This document shows, one piece after another, positions 8,131 through 16,504 of a DNA stretch of 64,000 bases (position 1 is its first letter; each line of letters starts with the position of its first letter). Origin of the DNA: Peptoniphilus_A olsenii (GTDB lineage: Bacteria > Bacillota > Clostridia > Tissierellales > Peptoniphilaceae); NCBI RefSeq assembly GCF_040545475.1, contig NZ_JBEPMA010000007.1, positions 14,788 through 78,787 on the forward strand, in the 5' to 3' direction. The notes beneath the pieces were generated by a model that was not told the DNA's origin, did no database searches, and was given only the letters and a program-made list of their open reading frames with translations. The translations under genes were made by a program, and so were the position numbers.

Positions 8131-8862
8131 ATGGAGCATATTTTTGAAGTTTTAAATCTCGAAAAAAGTTTTGGAGAAAATTCTGTTCTAAGAGATATTA
8201 ATTTTACTATCGATAAAGGTGAAGTTGTGTCTATAATTGGTTCATCTGGGTCAGGAAAATCTACTCTATTAAGATGCATAAATCTTTTGGAAGAACCTGA
8301 TGGCGGTAGAATAAATTTTCATGGTAAAGATATATTAAATGACGAGATAGCAGTTAATAAATACAGGACAAAAGTTGGAATGGTTTTTCAATCTTTTAAT
8401 TTATTTAATAATATGACTGTTTTAGAAAACTGCGTCATAGGGCAAGTTAAAGTTTTGAAAAAAAATAGAAAAGAGGCTATAAAAATAGCTGAAAGTTTTT
8501 TACAAAAAGTTGGTATGTATCCATTTAAAGATGCTTATCCAAAATCTTTATCTGGAGGGCAAAAACAGAGAGTGGCAATTGCCAGATCTCTTTCTATGAA
8601 TCCTGAAGTTTTGTTATTTGATGAGCCTACATCAGCCCTTGACCCAGAAATGGTATCAGAAGTTTTAAATGTCATGAAAGATCTTGCAAGAGAAGGACTT
8701 ACAATGATTGTAGTAACACATGAAATGGGATTTGCTAGAGATGTATCGGGCAGAGTTTTATTTATGGATAAAGGAATAATAGCAGAAGATGCTAATTCAA
8801 AGGAATTTTTTGAAAATCCAAAAAGTGATAGAGCAAAAAAATTTCTATCGAAAGTTTTATAA
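8131..8862 (+). CDS. Amino-acid ABC transporter ATP-binding protein
   Basis: This 243-residue ABC ATPase has Walker A GSSGSGKST (near residue 37), Q-loop MVFQSFNLF, signature LSGGQKQR, Walker B VLLFDEPTSALD and switch H in VVTHEMGF. These features and the length match the polar-amino-acid (GlnQ/ArtM/HisP) ATPases. It is the last gene of the riboswitch-controlled transporter operon, and a strong terminator follows. AAGGAGG lies just before the ATG at the end of the permease gene. Confidence 0.93.
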   Translation: MEHIFEVLNLEKSFGENSVLRDINFTIDKGEVVSIIGSSGSGKSTLLRCINLLEEPDGGRINFHGKDILNDEIAVNKYRTKVGMVFQSFNLFNNMTVLENCVIGQVKVLKKNRKEAIKIAESFLQKVGMYPFKDAYPKSLSGGQKQRVAIARSLSMNPEVLLFDEPTSALDPEMVSEVLNVMKDLAREGLTMIVVTHEMGFARDVSGRVLFMDKGIIAEDANSKEFFENPKSDRAKKFLSKVL

Positions 8863-8895
8863 GAGTTTAAGAATATTCTTCATAGTATATTTATA

Positions 8896-8946
8896 AAAAA
8901 TAGACAAATTCTTTCTACAAAGAAAAGAGAGTTTGTCTATTTTTAT
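8896..8946 (+). terminator. Terminator after lysine transporter operon
   Basis: The stem AAATAGACAAA (8898-8908) pairs with TTTGTCTATTT (8932-8942), with a long loop and a following T-rich tract. Confidence 0.8.
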
Positions 8947-9500
8947 TTAGTCATAATAAAGCTATTTAAAAATATAATTATAGTTAGTGCATAAGAATAT
9001 AAAATTCATGAGTTTCATAATAATAAGGTTAAATTTTTATATTGATATATAGAAGTATTATGTTGTTTTAAACTATTTGTGGAGTTATTAACAAAAGTAT
9101 GCACGATTTTACTTTTGTTAAAACTCTTGTTTACTTTAGTAAAACTTTGCATTTTAAGTTTAAAATTTAGAAAAATCATATATAATACTATTTGTGTATA
9201 CTAATTATAATATTTGACGTAAGATAAAAGCAACTATAACTTTAGTGATATTTAGTAAATATACAAAAGAGATATTATATTAAGTTCTATATCGAATAAA
9301 TTTAACAAAATCACAAAATGTTAGCTCTTACAATAGATACAATAAATGTAAATTGATTTTACTATATGTATTAGATATAATAATCTATGTATATACCATA
9401 GACGTTATATATTTTCTGTGGTATAGTTAAAATTTTTTAATTTAAATATTTACATATTAAATTGAATGAAATTTTTAGAATAAATAAATTATTATTTTTT
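8947..9500. other. 550-bp AT-rich gap before metG with one long hairpin
   Basis: No open frame with a plausible ribosome binding site is seen on either strand. The notable structure is a 17-bp hairpin with one bulge at 9082-9126 (12-bp uninterrupted core TTAACAAAAGTA at 9088-9099 pairing with 9110-9121). No T-box or other leader motif for metG was recognised. Confidence 0.6.
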
Positions 9501-9510
9501 GGAGGATATT

Positions 9511-11478
9511 ATGGATAAAAAGTTTTATATTACCACACCAATTTATTATCCGAGCGATAACTTGCACATTGGGCACACTTACTGTACTGTTGCTACAGAC
9601 TGTGTGAAGAGATTTAAGAAAATGCAAGGTTATGATGTTTTTTTCACAACGGGAACAGACGAACATGGTCAAAAAATTCAAGAAAAGGCTAAAGAATTTG
9701 GCATGGAGCCAAAGGCTTATGTAGATAAAATTGTGGCAAATATTAAAAAGCTTTGGGAAGCTTTAGACATTGACTATGATGCTTTTATTAGATCAACAGA
9801 CGAAGTTCATGAAAAAAATGTTCAAAGGATTTTCCAAAAATTATACGACAAAGGCGATATATATAAGGGTGAGTATGAAGGATACTACTGTACACCTTGT
9901 GAAGCATTCTGGACAGAAGCTCAATTAGGTGAAGGGCATACTTGTCCTGACTGCGGAAGAGAAACTCATTTAACGCATGAAGAGTCATATTTCTTTAGAT
10001 TATCAAATTATAAAGATAGACTTTTAGAATTGTATGAAAAAAATCCGGAATTTATAGAGCCTGCATTTAGAAAAAATGAGATGGTCAAAAACTTTTTTGA
10101 AACTGGTGAAGGGCTAGAGGACTTATCGGTTTCAAGATCGACTTTTGATTGGGGAGTTAAAGTACCATTTGATGACAAACATGTTGTTTATGTATGGATT
10201 GACGCCCTTAGTTGTTATTTGTCAGCTCTTGGACTTGGCACAGAAAATTCAAAAATGGATGAGTTTTGGCCAGCGGATGTTCATTTTGTAGGTAAAGAAA
10301 TCATTCGTTTCCATGTAATTATTTGGCCGGCAATACTTATGGCACTTGATTTGCCACTTCCTAAGAAAGTTTTTGGTCATGGTTGGATTTTATTTGACAA
10401 TGATAAGATGAGTAAATCGAAGGGAAATGTCATATATCCTGAACCTATAATTTCTTTATATGGTGTGGATGCGTTAAAATATTTCTTATTGCGAGAGTTT
10501 TCTTTTGGTTCTGACGGCTCATTTAATATAGAAAAGTTTATGCAAAGATTAAATTCTGATCTTGCTAATGATTTGGGTAATTTATTATCTAGGACTGTGT
10601 CCATGATTTCAAAGTATAATGATGGAATAATAGAAGATAAAAATGTATCTGAAGATGTAGATGATAATCTTAAAGATATGGCAGTTTCTGTAGTAGATGA
10701 AGTGGAAAAAGCTATGGAACATTATCATTTTTCAAATGCTTTGGAGTCTATTTGGAAGTTAATAAGAAGAACAAATAAATATGTAGATGAAACTGAGCCT
10801 TGGAAACTTGCAAAAGATGAAAATTCAAGGGATAGATTGTTGACTGTTCTATATAATTTAGCTGAGACTTTAAGAATAGTTTCAATTTTAATTCATCCAT
10901 TTATAGAAAATACTTCTTTAGAAATTAGAAAACAACTTGGTATTAAAGCTGATATAAATTGGGACGATTCTAAAGTATTCGGATTAATTGAAGATGGCAC
11001 TTTAGTTGAAAAAGGGAATGTTATTTTCCCAAGACTCGATATTAATGAAGAAATTGAAAAATTCAATGCAGAAAATGAAGCTTTATTAAAATCACGTATA
11101 AATGCAAAAAAATCTGAAGAAACATCTAATTCTAAATTACAAGATATAAAAGAAGAAGTTACAATTGATGACTTAGAAAAATTAGACATTAGAGTAGCAA
11201 AAGTGTTGGAAGTTATAGATCATCCTAATGCAGATAAATTATATGTATTAAAGTTAAAAATTGGTACAGAAGAAAGACAAATAGTAACAAATTTGAAGAG
11301 TAAATACTCTAAAGAAGAACTTACAGGAAAGAAAATTTTAGTTCTTGTAAACCTAAAACCGATAAAGCTTCGTGGAGTTGAATCTGTAGGAATGCTTCTT
11401 GCAGCTGAAGATGAAAATAAAGAGATTTCTATTGCTTCAACATTAGAAGACATTAAAGACGGAGCAAAAATTTGCTAG
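9511..11478 (+). CDS. metG: Methionyl-tRNA synthetase
   Basis: This 655-residue class I synthetase charges tRNA-Met. The HIGH motif lies in NLHIGHTYC (residues about 17-25) and the KMSKS motif is KMSKSKGN (near residue 300). A zinc-binding knuckle CTPCEAFW...CPDC is near residues 127-149. The C-terminal 110 residues form an EMAP/Trbp111-like tRNA-binding domain (DIRVAKVLEV, then GVESVGMLLAAED). I start at ATG 9511 because GGAGG (9501-9505) is correctly spaced; an upstream TTG at 9499 would overlap that site. It begins a run of housekeeping genes. Confidence 0.96.
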   Translation: MDKKFYITTPIYYPSDNLHIGHTYCTVATDCVKRFKKMQGYDVFFTTGTDEHGQKIQEKAKEFGMEPKAYVDKIVANIKKLWEALDIDYDAFIRSTDEVHEKNVQRIFQKLYDKGDIYKGEYEGYYCTPCEAFWTEAQLGEGHTCPDCGRETHLTHEESYFFRLSNYKDRLLELYEKNPEFIEPAFRKNEMVKNFFETGEGLEDLSVSRSTFDWGVKVPFDDKHVVYVWIDALSCYLSALGLGTENSKMDEFWPADVHFVGKEIIRFHVIIWPAILMALDLPLPKKVFGHGWILFDNDKMSKSKGNVIYPEPIISLYGVDALKYFLLREFSFGSDGSFNIEKFMQRLNSDLANDLGNLLSRTVSMISKYNDGIIEDKNVSEDVDDNLKDMAVSVVDEVEKAMEHYHFSNALESIWKLIRRTNKYVDETEPWKLAKDENSRDRLLTVLYNLAETLRIVSILIHPFIENTSLEIRKQLGIKADINWDDSKVFGLIEDGTLVEKGNVIFPRLDINEEIEKFNAENEALLKSRINAKKSEETSNSKLQDIKEEVTIDDLEKLDIRVAKVLEVIDHPNADKLYVLKLKIGTEERQIVTNLKSKYSKEELTGKKILVLVNLKPIKLRGVESVGMLLAAEDENKEISIASTLEDIKDGAKIC

Positions 11479-11488
11479 GAGGAATACT

Positions 11489-12253
11489 TTGATAGATTCA
11501 CATACACATTTAGATGATGTAGCCTATGAAAAAGACAGAGAAGAGATAATAACAGCTCTAAAGGCAGAGGGGATTGATCTTGTTGTCAATAACTCCTCAG
11601 ATTTAGAATCTTCAAAAAACTCAGTAGAACTTGCTAATAAATATTCAAATATTTATGCATGTATTGGAGTTCATCCACATGAAGCAAAAACTTATTCAGA
11701 TGATGTTGAAAGGGAGATAATTGAGCTTTCTAAAAATGAAAAAGTAGTTGCAATAGGTGAGATAGGACTCGACTATTATTATGACAATTCGCCTCGAGAT
11801 GTACAAAGAGAAGTTTTCGAAAGACAAATCGAGCTTGCAGATAAGTTAGGTAAAAACATAGTGATTCATTCGCGTGACGCATCACAGGAAACCTTTGATA
11901 TTTTGGAAAGGGCACATGAAAAATATGAATTTACAGCATTAATCCACTGCTATTCTCAATCTGTTGAGATGATGCATGAGTATATAAAAATGGGTGATTA
12001 TATAGCTCTTGGTGGTGCTGTTACATTTAAAAATTCAAAAGTGCCTAAAGAAGTCGCCAAAGAAGTGCCTCTTGATAGGCTACTTTTGGAGACAGACTGT
12101 CCTTATATGACACCAGTTCCTCATAGGGGTAAGAGGAACGAGCCGTCATATGTTAAACTGGTGGCAGATTATATTGCAAATTTAAGAGGTATAACTGTAG
12201 ATGAATTAGTCAAAAAGACGGATGAAAATACCTTGAGGTTTTTTGGAATATGA
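11489..12253 (+). CDS. tatD: TatD-family DNase
   Basis: This 254-residue TatD-type metal-dependent hydrolase has the metal ligands HTH at residues 4-6 (SHTHLDD), the EIGLDYYYD segment, the conserved IHSRDA and HCYSQS histidines and a late ETDCPYMTPVPHRG motif. Members act as 3'-5' exonucleases or DNases, though many in-vivo roles are unclear. The start is TTG at 11489 with AGGAGGA upstream. It sits 10 bases after metG and its stop overlaps the start of rnmV, a gene order common in Bacillota (metG-tatD-rnmV-ksgA). Confidence 0.92.
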   Translation: MIDSHTHLDDVAYEKDREEIITALKAEGIDLVVNNSSDLESSKNSVELANKYSNIYACIGVHPHEAKTYSDDVEREIIELSKNEKVVAIGEIGLDYYYDNSPRDVQREVFERQIELADKLGKNIVIHSRDASQETFDILERAHEKYEFTALIHCYSQSVEMMHEYIKMGDYIALGGAVTFKNSKVPKEVAKEVPLDRLLLETDCPYMTPVPHRGKRNEPSYVKLVADYIANLRGITVDELVKKTDENTLRFFGI

Positions 12254-12801
12254 AACCGAGTATTAAAGAGGCAATTGTAGTTGAAGGAAGAGATGATATC
12301 ACTGCTGTTAAAGCAGCAGTTGATGCAGAAATCTATTTCACACACGGATTTGGATTTGGTAAAAAATTAATTAAAACTTTAAAAGAAGTTGAAAAAAGAA
12401 ATGGTCTAATCATATTTACCGATTCAGATTTCGTGGGATCGCAAATCAGGGAGAAAATCGTGACTGAAATTCCAAGGGCAAAGCATGCGTACTTATCACA
12501 AAAAGTGTCTACTAAAAAAGGAGATATAGGCGTAGAAAATGCCAGTCCCCAAGAGATACTAAAAGCATTAAAAGCTGCAAGAGCTACGGAATTTACAAAA
12601 TCAGAAGAATATACTATGAAAGATTTAATACAAAATAATTTAGTTAATTCTGATGATGCTAGTAAAAGACGTGAAGCACTCTCTGAAATTTTAAAAATTG
12701 GGCATGGAAATGCTAAGAAAACTTTAAACAAATTAAACTCCTTTGGTATAACTAGAGAAGAGTTTGAAAAAGCTTTGAGGCAGGTGAATTCTAATAGATA
12801 G
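12250..12801 (+). CDS. rnmV: Ribonuclease M5
   Basis: This 183-residue TOPRIM protein performs the final maturation of 5S rRNA. The TOPRIM glutamate lies in VVEGRDD (residues 10-16) and the acidic pair in FTDSDFVGSQIREK (near residue 57). A conserved GVENASPQEI segment follows. The ATG overlaps the tatD stop (ATGA). Downstream, the ksgA reading frame begins within the end of this gene. Length and motifs are normal for the family. Confidence 0.95.
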   Translation: MKPSIKEAIVVEGRDDITAVKAAVDAEIYFTHGFGFGKKLIKTLKEVEKRNGLIIFTDSDFVGSQIREKIVTEIPRAKHAYLSQKVSTKKGDIGVENASPQEILKALKAARATEFTKSEEYTMKDLIQNNLVNSDDASKRREALSEILKIGHGNAKKTLNKLNSFGITREEFEKALRQVNSNR

Positions 12802-13645
12802 ATTATATAAACCCAGTCGACTTACAGAAATATTAAATAAATATGGATTCAGGTTTACTAAATCATTAGGGCAAAATTTTCTTATTGATGGCAATATTGT
12901 GCGAAAAATTGCAGATGCAGCTGATATTACAGAAAATGATAATGTGCTTGAGATTGGACCTGGTGTAGGTACGCTGACAGAAGAACTTGCTCTTAGGGCT
13001 AAAAAAGTAGTGGCTGTCGAAATCGATGAAAAATTAAAACAAGTGCATAAAGAAACTTTACCTTATCAAAATGTGGAGATTGTATTTGGTGACATTTTAG
13101 ACATTAATCTTGAAGATTTTGTAGAAGAAAAATTTAATGGCGAGAGCTTTAAAGTAGTAGCTAACCTACCTTATTATGTAACTACACCTATTGTAGAAAG
13201 ACTTATACTTTCGAAAGTAGATATTTTGTCTATAACGGTTATGGTTCAAAAGGAGGTAGCAAAAAGACTATCTGCAGGACCTAATACTAAAGATTATGGC
13301 TCACTTTCAGTTTTTATAAACTACTACAGTGATTGTAAATACAATTTCAATGTGCCAAAGACTGTATTTATGCCAAAACCAAATGTAGATTCAGCAGTTA
13401 TAACACTCAAAATAAAACAAAGAGAAGACTTTGATACAGATTTTCTTTTTGAAGTCACAAGAGCAGCATTTTCTACTAGAAGAAAAACTATATTAAATTC
13501 TCTAACAAATTCAAAATTGAATTATTCAAAAGAGGATATAAAAAAAGCCTTGGAGTTATCAAATATTGATTCAACAAGGAGAGCAGAATCATTGGAGCTT
13601 GAAGAATTTAAAGTTTTGAGTATTAATTTAAGAAGTGTGGGGTAA
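12794..13645 (+). CDS. ksgA: 16S rRNA dimethyladenosine transferase with a non-canonical start
   Basis: KsgA/RsmA dimethylates two adjacent adenosines in the 3'-terminal helix of 16S rRNA. The SAM-binding motif LEIGPGVGTLTEEL and the catalytic NLPYYVTTP are present. The conserved N-terminus (YGFRFTKSLGQNFL) is encoded in frame from about 12842, but no ATG, GTG or TTG lies between the stop at 12785 and the GTG at 12899. A GTG start at 12899 would delete about 35 conserved residues. I place the start at ATA 12794, six bases after AGGTGA (12782-12787); ATT 12788 is the alternative. It overlaps rnmV by eight bases. Identity is certain; the exact start is not. Confidence 0.85.
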   Translation: MDRLYKPSRLTEILNKYGFRFTKSLGQNFLIDGNIVRKIADAADITENDNVLEIGPGVGTLTEELALRAKKVVAVEIDEKLKQVHKETLPYQNVEIVFGDILDINLEDFVEEKFNGESFKVVANLPYYVTTPIVERLILSKVDILSITVMVQKEVAKRLSAGPNTKDYGSLSVFINYYSDCKYNFNVPKTVFMPKPNVDSAVITLKIKQREDFDTDFLFEVTRAAFSTRRKTILNSLTNSKLNYSKEDIKKALELSNIDSTRRAESLELEEFKVLSINLRSVG

Positions 13646-13651
13646 AATTAA

Positions 13652-14002
13652 ATGAGAGAAGAATATATTGACAAAATTGATAAAGAGCTAGAAAGAGATA
13701 TTCGAGAATTTAGAGACGATGAAGATCTTATTGATATTCTATCGCAAATATTTAAATCATTATCAGATCCAACAAGGTTAAAAATTATTTATGCATTAAG
13801 TAAAGGTGAACTATGTGTATCTGATATTTCGCTACTTTTAGATATGAGCCAGTCCTCAATATCACACCAACTTGCTTTTCTAAGAGGCCAAAGACTTATA
13901 AAAGTGAGAAGAATTGGCAGAAGAGCTTACTATTCGCTTGATGACGAGCATGTATTTTGCATTTTTAAAGATGGAATTGATCATGCAATGCACAAGCTAT
14001 AA
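13652..14002 (+). CDS. ArsR/SmtB-family metalloregulator
   Basis: This 116-residue winged-helix repressor has a DNA-recognition helix around DMSQSSISHQLAFLRG. It retains the alpha-5 metal-site pattern D98-x-H100-x10-H111-x2-H114 typical of zinc/cobalt sensors such as SmtB and CzrA, plus a single Cys55 in the ELCVSDI segment. It should derepress a metal-homeostasis gene on zinc (or cobalt) binding. It follows ksgA by six bases and precedes a glutaredoxin. No zinc exporter is in the window; mntP lies 0.5 kb downstream. The target is therefore unknown. Confidence 0.85.
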   Translation: MREEYIDKIDKELERDIREFRDDEDLIDILSQIFKSLSDPTRLKIIYALSKGELCVSDISLLLDMSQSSISHQLAFLRGQRLIKVRRIGRRAYYSLDDEHVFCIFKDGIDHAMHKL

Positions 14003-14052
14003 TTGATTTATAAAAATCGAAAAGGGTATAATAAAAAGTAGGAGGAATGAAT

Positions 14053-14280
14053 ATGAGTAAAGTAACAGTTTATACAAGTAATACTTGTCCTTATTGCACT
14101 ATGGCTAAGGATTATTTAAAAGACAAAGAAATTAATTTTGTTGAAAAAAATGTTCAATCTGACAAAGAAGCAAGAGATGAGCTTATTGCAATGGGATATA
14201 CAGGAGTGCCTGTAATCTGTGTTGATGATGAGCAAATTGTAGGTTTTGACAAAAATAGACTAGATGAACTATTAAAATAA
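14053..14280 (+). CDS. Glutaredoxin-like (NrdH-type) redoxin
   Basis: This 75-residue thioredoxin-fold protein has the CPYC active site (residues 12-15) and the cis-proline TGVPVICVDD segment. Its length and sequence fit small glutaredoxin/NrdH-like redoxins that reduce disulfides using thioredoxin reductase or low-molecular-weight thiols. The ATG at 14053 is correctly spaced from GGAGG (14041-14045), while the ATG at 14047 is too close. It is probably transcribed with the ArsR gene and ends at a strong terminator. Confidence 0.88.
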   Translation: MSKVTVYTSNTCPYCTMAKDYLKDKEINFVEKNVQSDKEARDELIAMGYTGVPVICVDDEQIVGFDKNRLDELLK

Positions 14281-14294
14281 GATTAGACTAAATT

Positions 14295-14319
14295 AGATGC
14301 CGTTAAGGCATCTTTTTTT
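14295..14319 (+). terminator. Terminator after glutaredoxin
   Basis: The stem AGATGCC (14295-14301) pairs with GGCATCT (14307-14313), has a five-base loop and runs into a T tract. Confidence 0.92.
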
Positions 14320-14437
14320 GGTATTAATTAAAAAATTATCGATGCATTTAATAAAATTTCTCTAAAATAGGATTTATTTTAAACAGAAATTAAGTTCATA
14401 ATATAACAAGAAAATTAAAAATATTTTGAATAAAGTC

Positions 14438-14465
14438 TTGAATTAATAATTTTCTGGTGTATAAT
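14438..14465 (+). promoter_or_regulatory. Putative mntP promoter
   Basis: TTGAAT (14438-14443) and TATAAT (14460-14465) are 16 bases apart, 63 bases before the mntP start. I see no yybP-ykoY manganese riboswitch in this leader. Confidence 0.6.
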
Positions 14466-14528
14466 TTAAATTCGTATTAATTTAGAGTATTGGTATTTTA
14501 GAATTATATGATTTATGGTGATTAATTA

Positions 14529-15089
14529 ATGTATTTAGCTGAGTATGGTTTATTAGGTATCGGTTTAGCTATGGACGCTTTTGCGGCTTCTATATGCAAA
14601 GGTCTTTCTATGAAAAGAGATTTTTTAAAAAATGCAACGATTGTTGCACTGTTTTTTGGTTTTTTCCAAGCACTTATGCCTTATCTAGGATATAGGCTTG
14701 GATCAGTTTTTGCAGATAGTCTAAAGGCTGTTGACCACTGGATAGCATTTATTCTTTTACTTATCATTGGAATTAATATGATTAGAGAATCTCGAGATAA
14801 AACATGTGATATGGACAGTGGTATAATGGATTTTAAAAATTTACTTATGCTTTCTATTGCTACTTCTATTGATGCTATGGTAGTTGGAGTATCTTTTGCT
14901 TTTTTAGATAGAAATATTTATTATGCTGCAATTATAATTGGCGTTATTACTTTTTTCATATCTCTTGTTGGTGTTAAAATTGGAAAAGATTTTGGAATTA
15001 AATTTAAAGATAAGGCACAAATTGCTGGAGGAATTGTTCTTATATTTTTAGGTGCTAAAATTTTATTTGAACATTTAGGATTTTTATGA
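14529..15089 (+). CDS. mntP: MntP-type manganese efflux pump
   Basis: This 186-residue membrane protein has about six hydrophobic helices and the two MntP repeats with acidic intramembrane motifs (AMDAFAASICKG at residues about 14-25 and SIDAMVVGVSFAF near residue 113). The family exports Mn(II). It stands alone with its own promoter. Degenerate 55-bp repeats lie on either side (14370-14425 and 15191-15246). The ribosome binding site (GGTGAT) is modest. Identity is confident. Confidence 0.93.
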   Translation: MYLAEYGLLGIGLAMDAFAASICKGLSMKRDFLKNATIVALFFGFFQALMPYLGYRLGSVFADSLKAVDHWIAFILLLIIGINMIRESRDKTCDMDSGIMDFKNLLMLSIATSIDAMVVGVSFAFLDRNIYYAAIIIGVITFFISLVGVKIGKDFGIKFKDKAQIAGGIVLIFLGAKILFEHLGFL

Positions 15090-15251
15090 TAAATAAATTT
15101 TGGGTTAGGAAAATGAGAATATATAAATCGGTTTGGGATTATAATGCAGTTGCTTAAATTTGTTCATTTTATACAAAAACTTTTTTAAACAAGAATAATT
15201 TTGAACAGAAATTAAATTTACAATTCATATAGAAAAATTAAAATAAAATTA

Positions 15252-15300
15252 GAAACCTATCTTGGTTTAGTGGTCGAGATAGATTCCCGGTTTATTTTTT
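15252..15300 (+). terminator. Possible terminator after mntP
   Basis: An imperfect hairpin, AAACC with TATCT pairing to AGATA and GGTTT, is followed by a T run near 15293-15300. The outer and inner helices are interrupted by a seven-base bulge, so this is a weak call. Confidence 0.4.
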
Positions 15301-15337
15301 TATTTAATTATCATAAATATCATAATAGTTGAACAAT

Positions 15338-15403
15338 AATATTGAAATAAATAAAAACGATAAGCTAGTTAAATAGCCTATCGTTTTTATTTATTTCAAT
15401 ATT
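15338..15403 (-). terminator. Very long palindromic terminator overlapping the deacetylase stop codon
   Basis: A perfect 25-bp inverted repeat (15338-15362 with 15379-15403) extends inward by a further four base pairs after one mismatch. It contains the last four codons and the stop of the deacetylase gene on the minus strand. T tracts occur within both arms. Confidence 0.75.
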
Positions 15404-16431
15404 CCAAATTCGTATCCATTATCTCTAAAGTATTTTATCACTGAAGAAAGGGAATCAGCTGTCAATTGTTTATTAATTGCATCATGAGATAATACTACGG
15501 CGATATTTGTTGATTTATTTTCTTGTAGAGATTTTCTTACATATTCTACTTGTCCAGCTGTGGTAGTTGGTCTATCGCTTTTTGGTTGAGCATCTCCAGT
15601 TAGTGTATTCCAATCTATCCAATTTATATTGTTTTTGGCAAGCAAATCATTTGCTGCTTTAGTATTGTTCCAAGACATCTCTCCACCTGGATATCTAAAT
15701 ACGCTTGAGTAGAAATTATCGCCAAAAAATTTACGGAGTGCTTCATTAGTCATCTGCACTTCTGTTATTACTCTGTCGGGATTTACTGTCCTTCCAGGAT
15801 ATAAAAGTGAATAATTATGTGTAAATGAATGGGTTGCTATTGAATTACCATTAGTTATTATCTCTCTCATTACAGGTGCATGCTTTTCTGTTATAGATTT
15901 TCCAACTAAGAAGAATGTGGCACGTGCATTTTCTTTTTTGAGAGTTTCTAATATTTGCGGTGTAATTTGTAAATTGGGTCCATCATCAAATGTTAGAAAT
16001 ACAATTTTCTTATTTAAATCATTTGAGTCTTTTTCAATATAATTACAAATTTCACCAGCATCATATGCATATTTATCTACTTTTTTAATGTGATTGGAGC
16101 CTTCTACTAAATATTCATCTTTTATTTTAGTAATTGGTTCTAGCACCTGATTAGAAATTTCTTCAGATGAATAAAACAACTTTTGAGTTCTTTCTTCGGT
16201 AATTGCATTTGTATAATACCACATAAGGGCAGGCGAATATCCTTTAATAACTTGTTTATTAGAGCAAGATATTAACTTAATAACCAGAGTCAAAATAATA
16301 ATAGTCAAAATAGATAGAGAAAGTATTTGACGTCTTCTCTTTATTTTTCTGGCACGTCTTCTTCTTTGAATTCTACGCCTATGTTCATAATCTATCTGAG
16401 TTGTATTCAAATCTTTATCCGTACTTTGCAT
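15391..16431 (-). CDS. Membrane-anchored polysaccharide deacetylase (NodB/PgdA-like)
   Basis: This 346-residue protein has a very basic cytoplasmic N-terminus (arginine/lysine-rich, residues 18-34), one transmembrane helix (about 36-55) and a C-terminal NodB deacetylase domain. Motifs are FLTFDDGPN (the metal-binding Asp pair), THSFTHNY (the two metal histidines) and a late VVLSHDA. It probably N-deacetylates peptidoglycan or another surface glycan outside the membrane, which can give lysozyme resistance. GGAGG precedes the ATG. The gene has a linker of about 100 residues before the catalytic domain. Confidence 0.9.
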   Translation of the reverse strand: MQSTDKDLNTTQIDYEHRRRIQRRRRARKIKRRRQILSLSILTIIILTLVIKLISCSNKQVIKGYSPALMWYYTNAITEERTQKLFYSSEEISNQVLEPITKIKDEYLVEGSNHIKKVDKYAYDAGEICNYIEKDSNDLNKKIVFLTFDDGPNLQITPQILETLKKENARATFFLVGKSITEKHAPVMREIITNGNSIATHSFTHNYSLLYPGRTVNPDRVITEVQMTNEALRKFFGDNFYSSVFRYPGGEMSWNNTKAANDLLAKNNINWIDWNTLTGDAQPKSDRPTTTAGQVEYVRKSLQENKSTNIAVVLSHDAINKQLTADSLSSVIKYFRDNGYEFGILK

Positions 16432-16504
16432 AATAAACCTCCATTGATAATATACATCAGCAGAAACAAAGATTCAACAACAAAAAGATTACAATATACT
16501 TTTA

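Noticed and set aside
8947..9500. T-box leader for metG
   Set aside because: No T-box sequence or specifier/antiterminator helices could be recognised.
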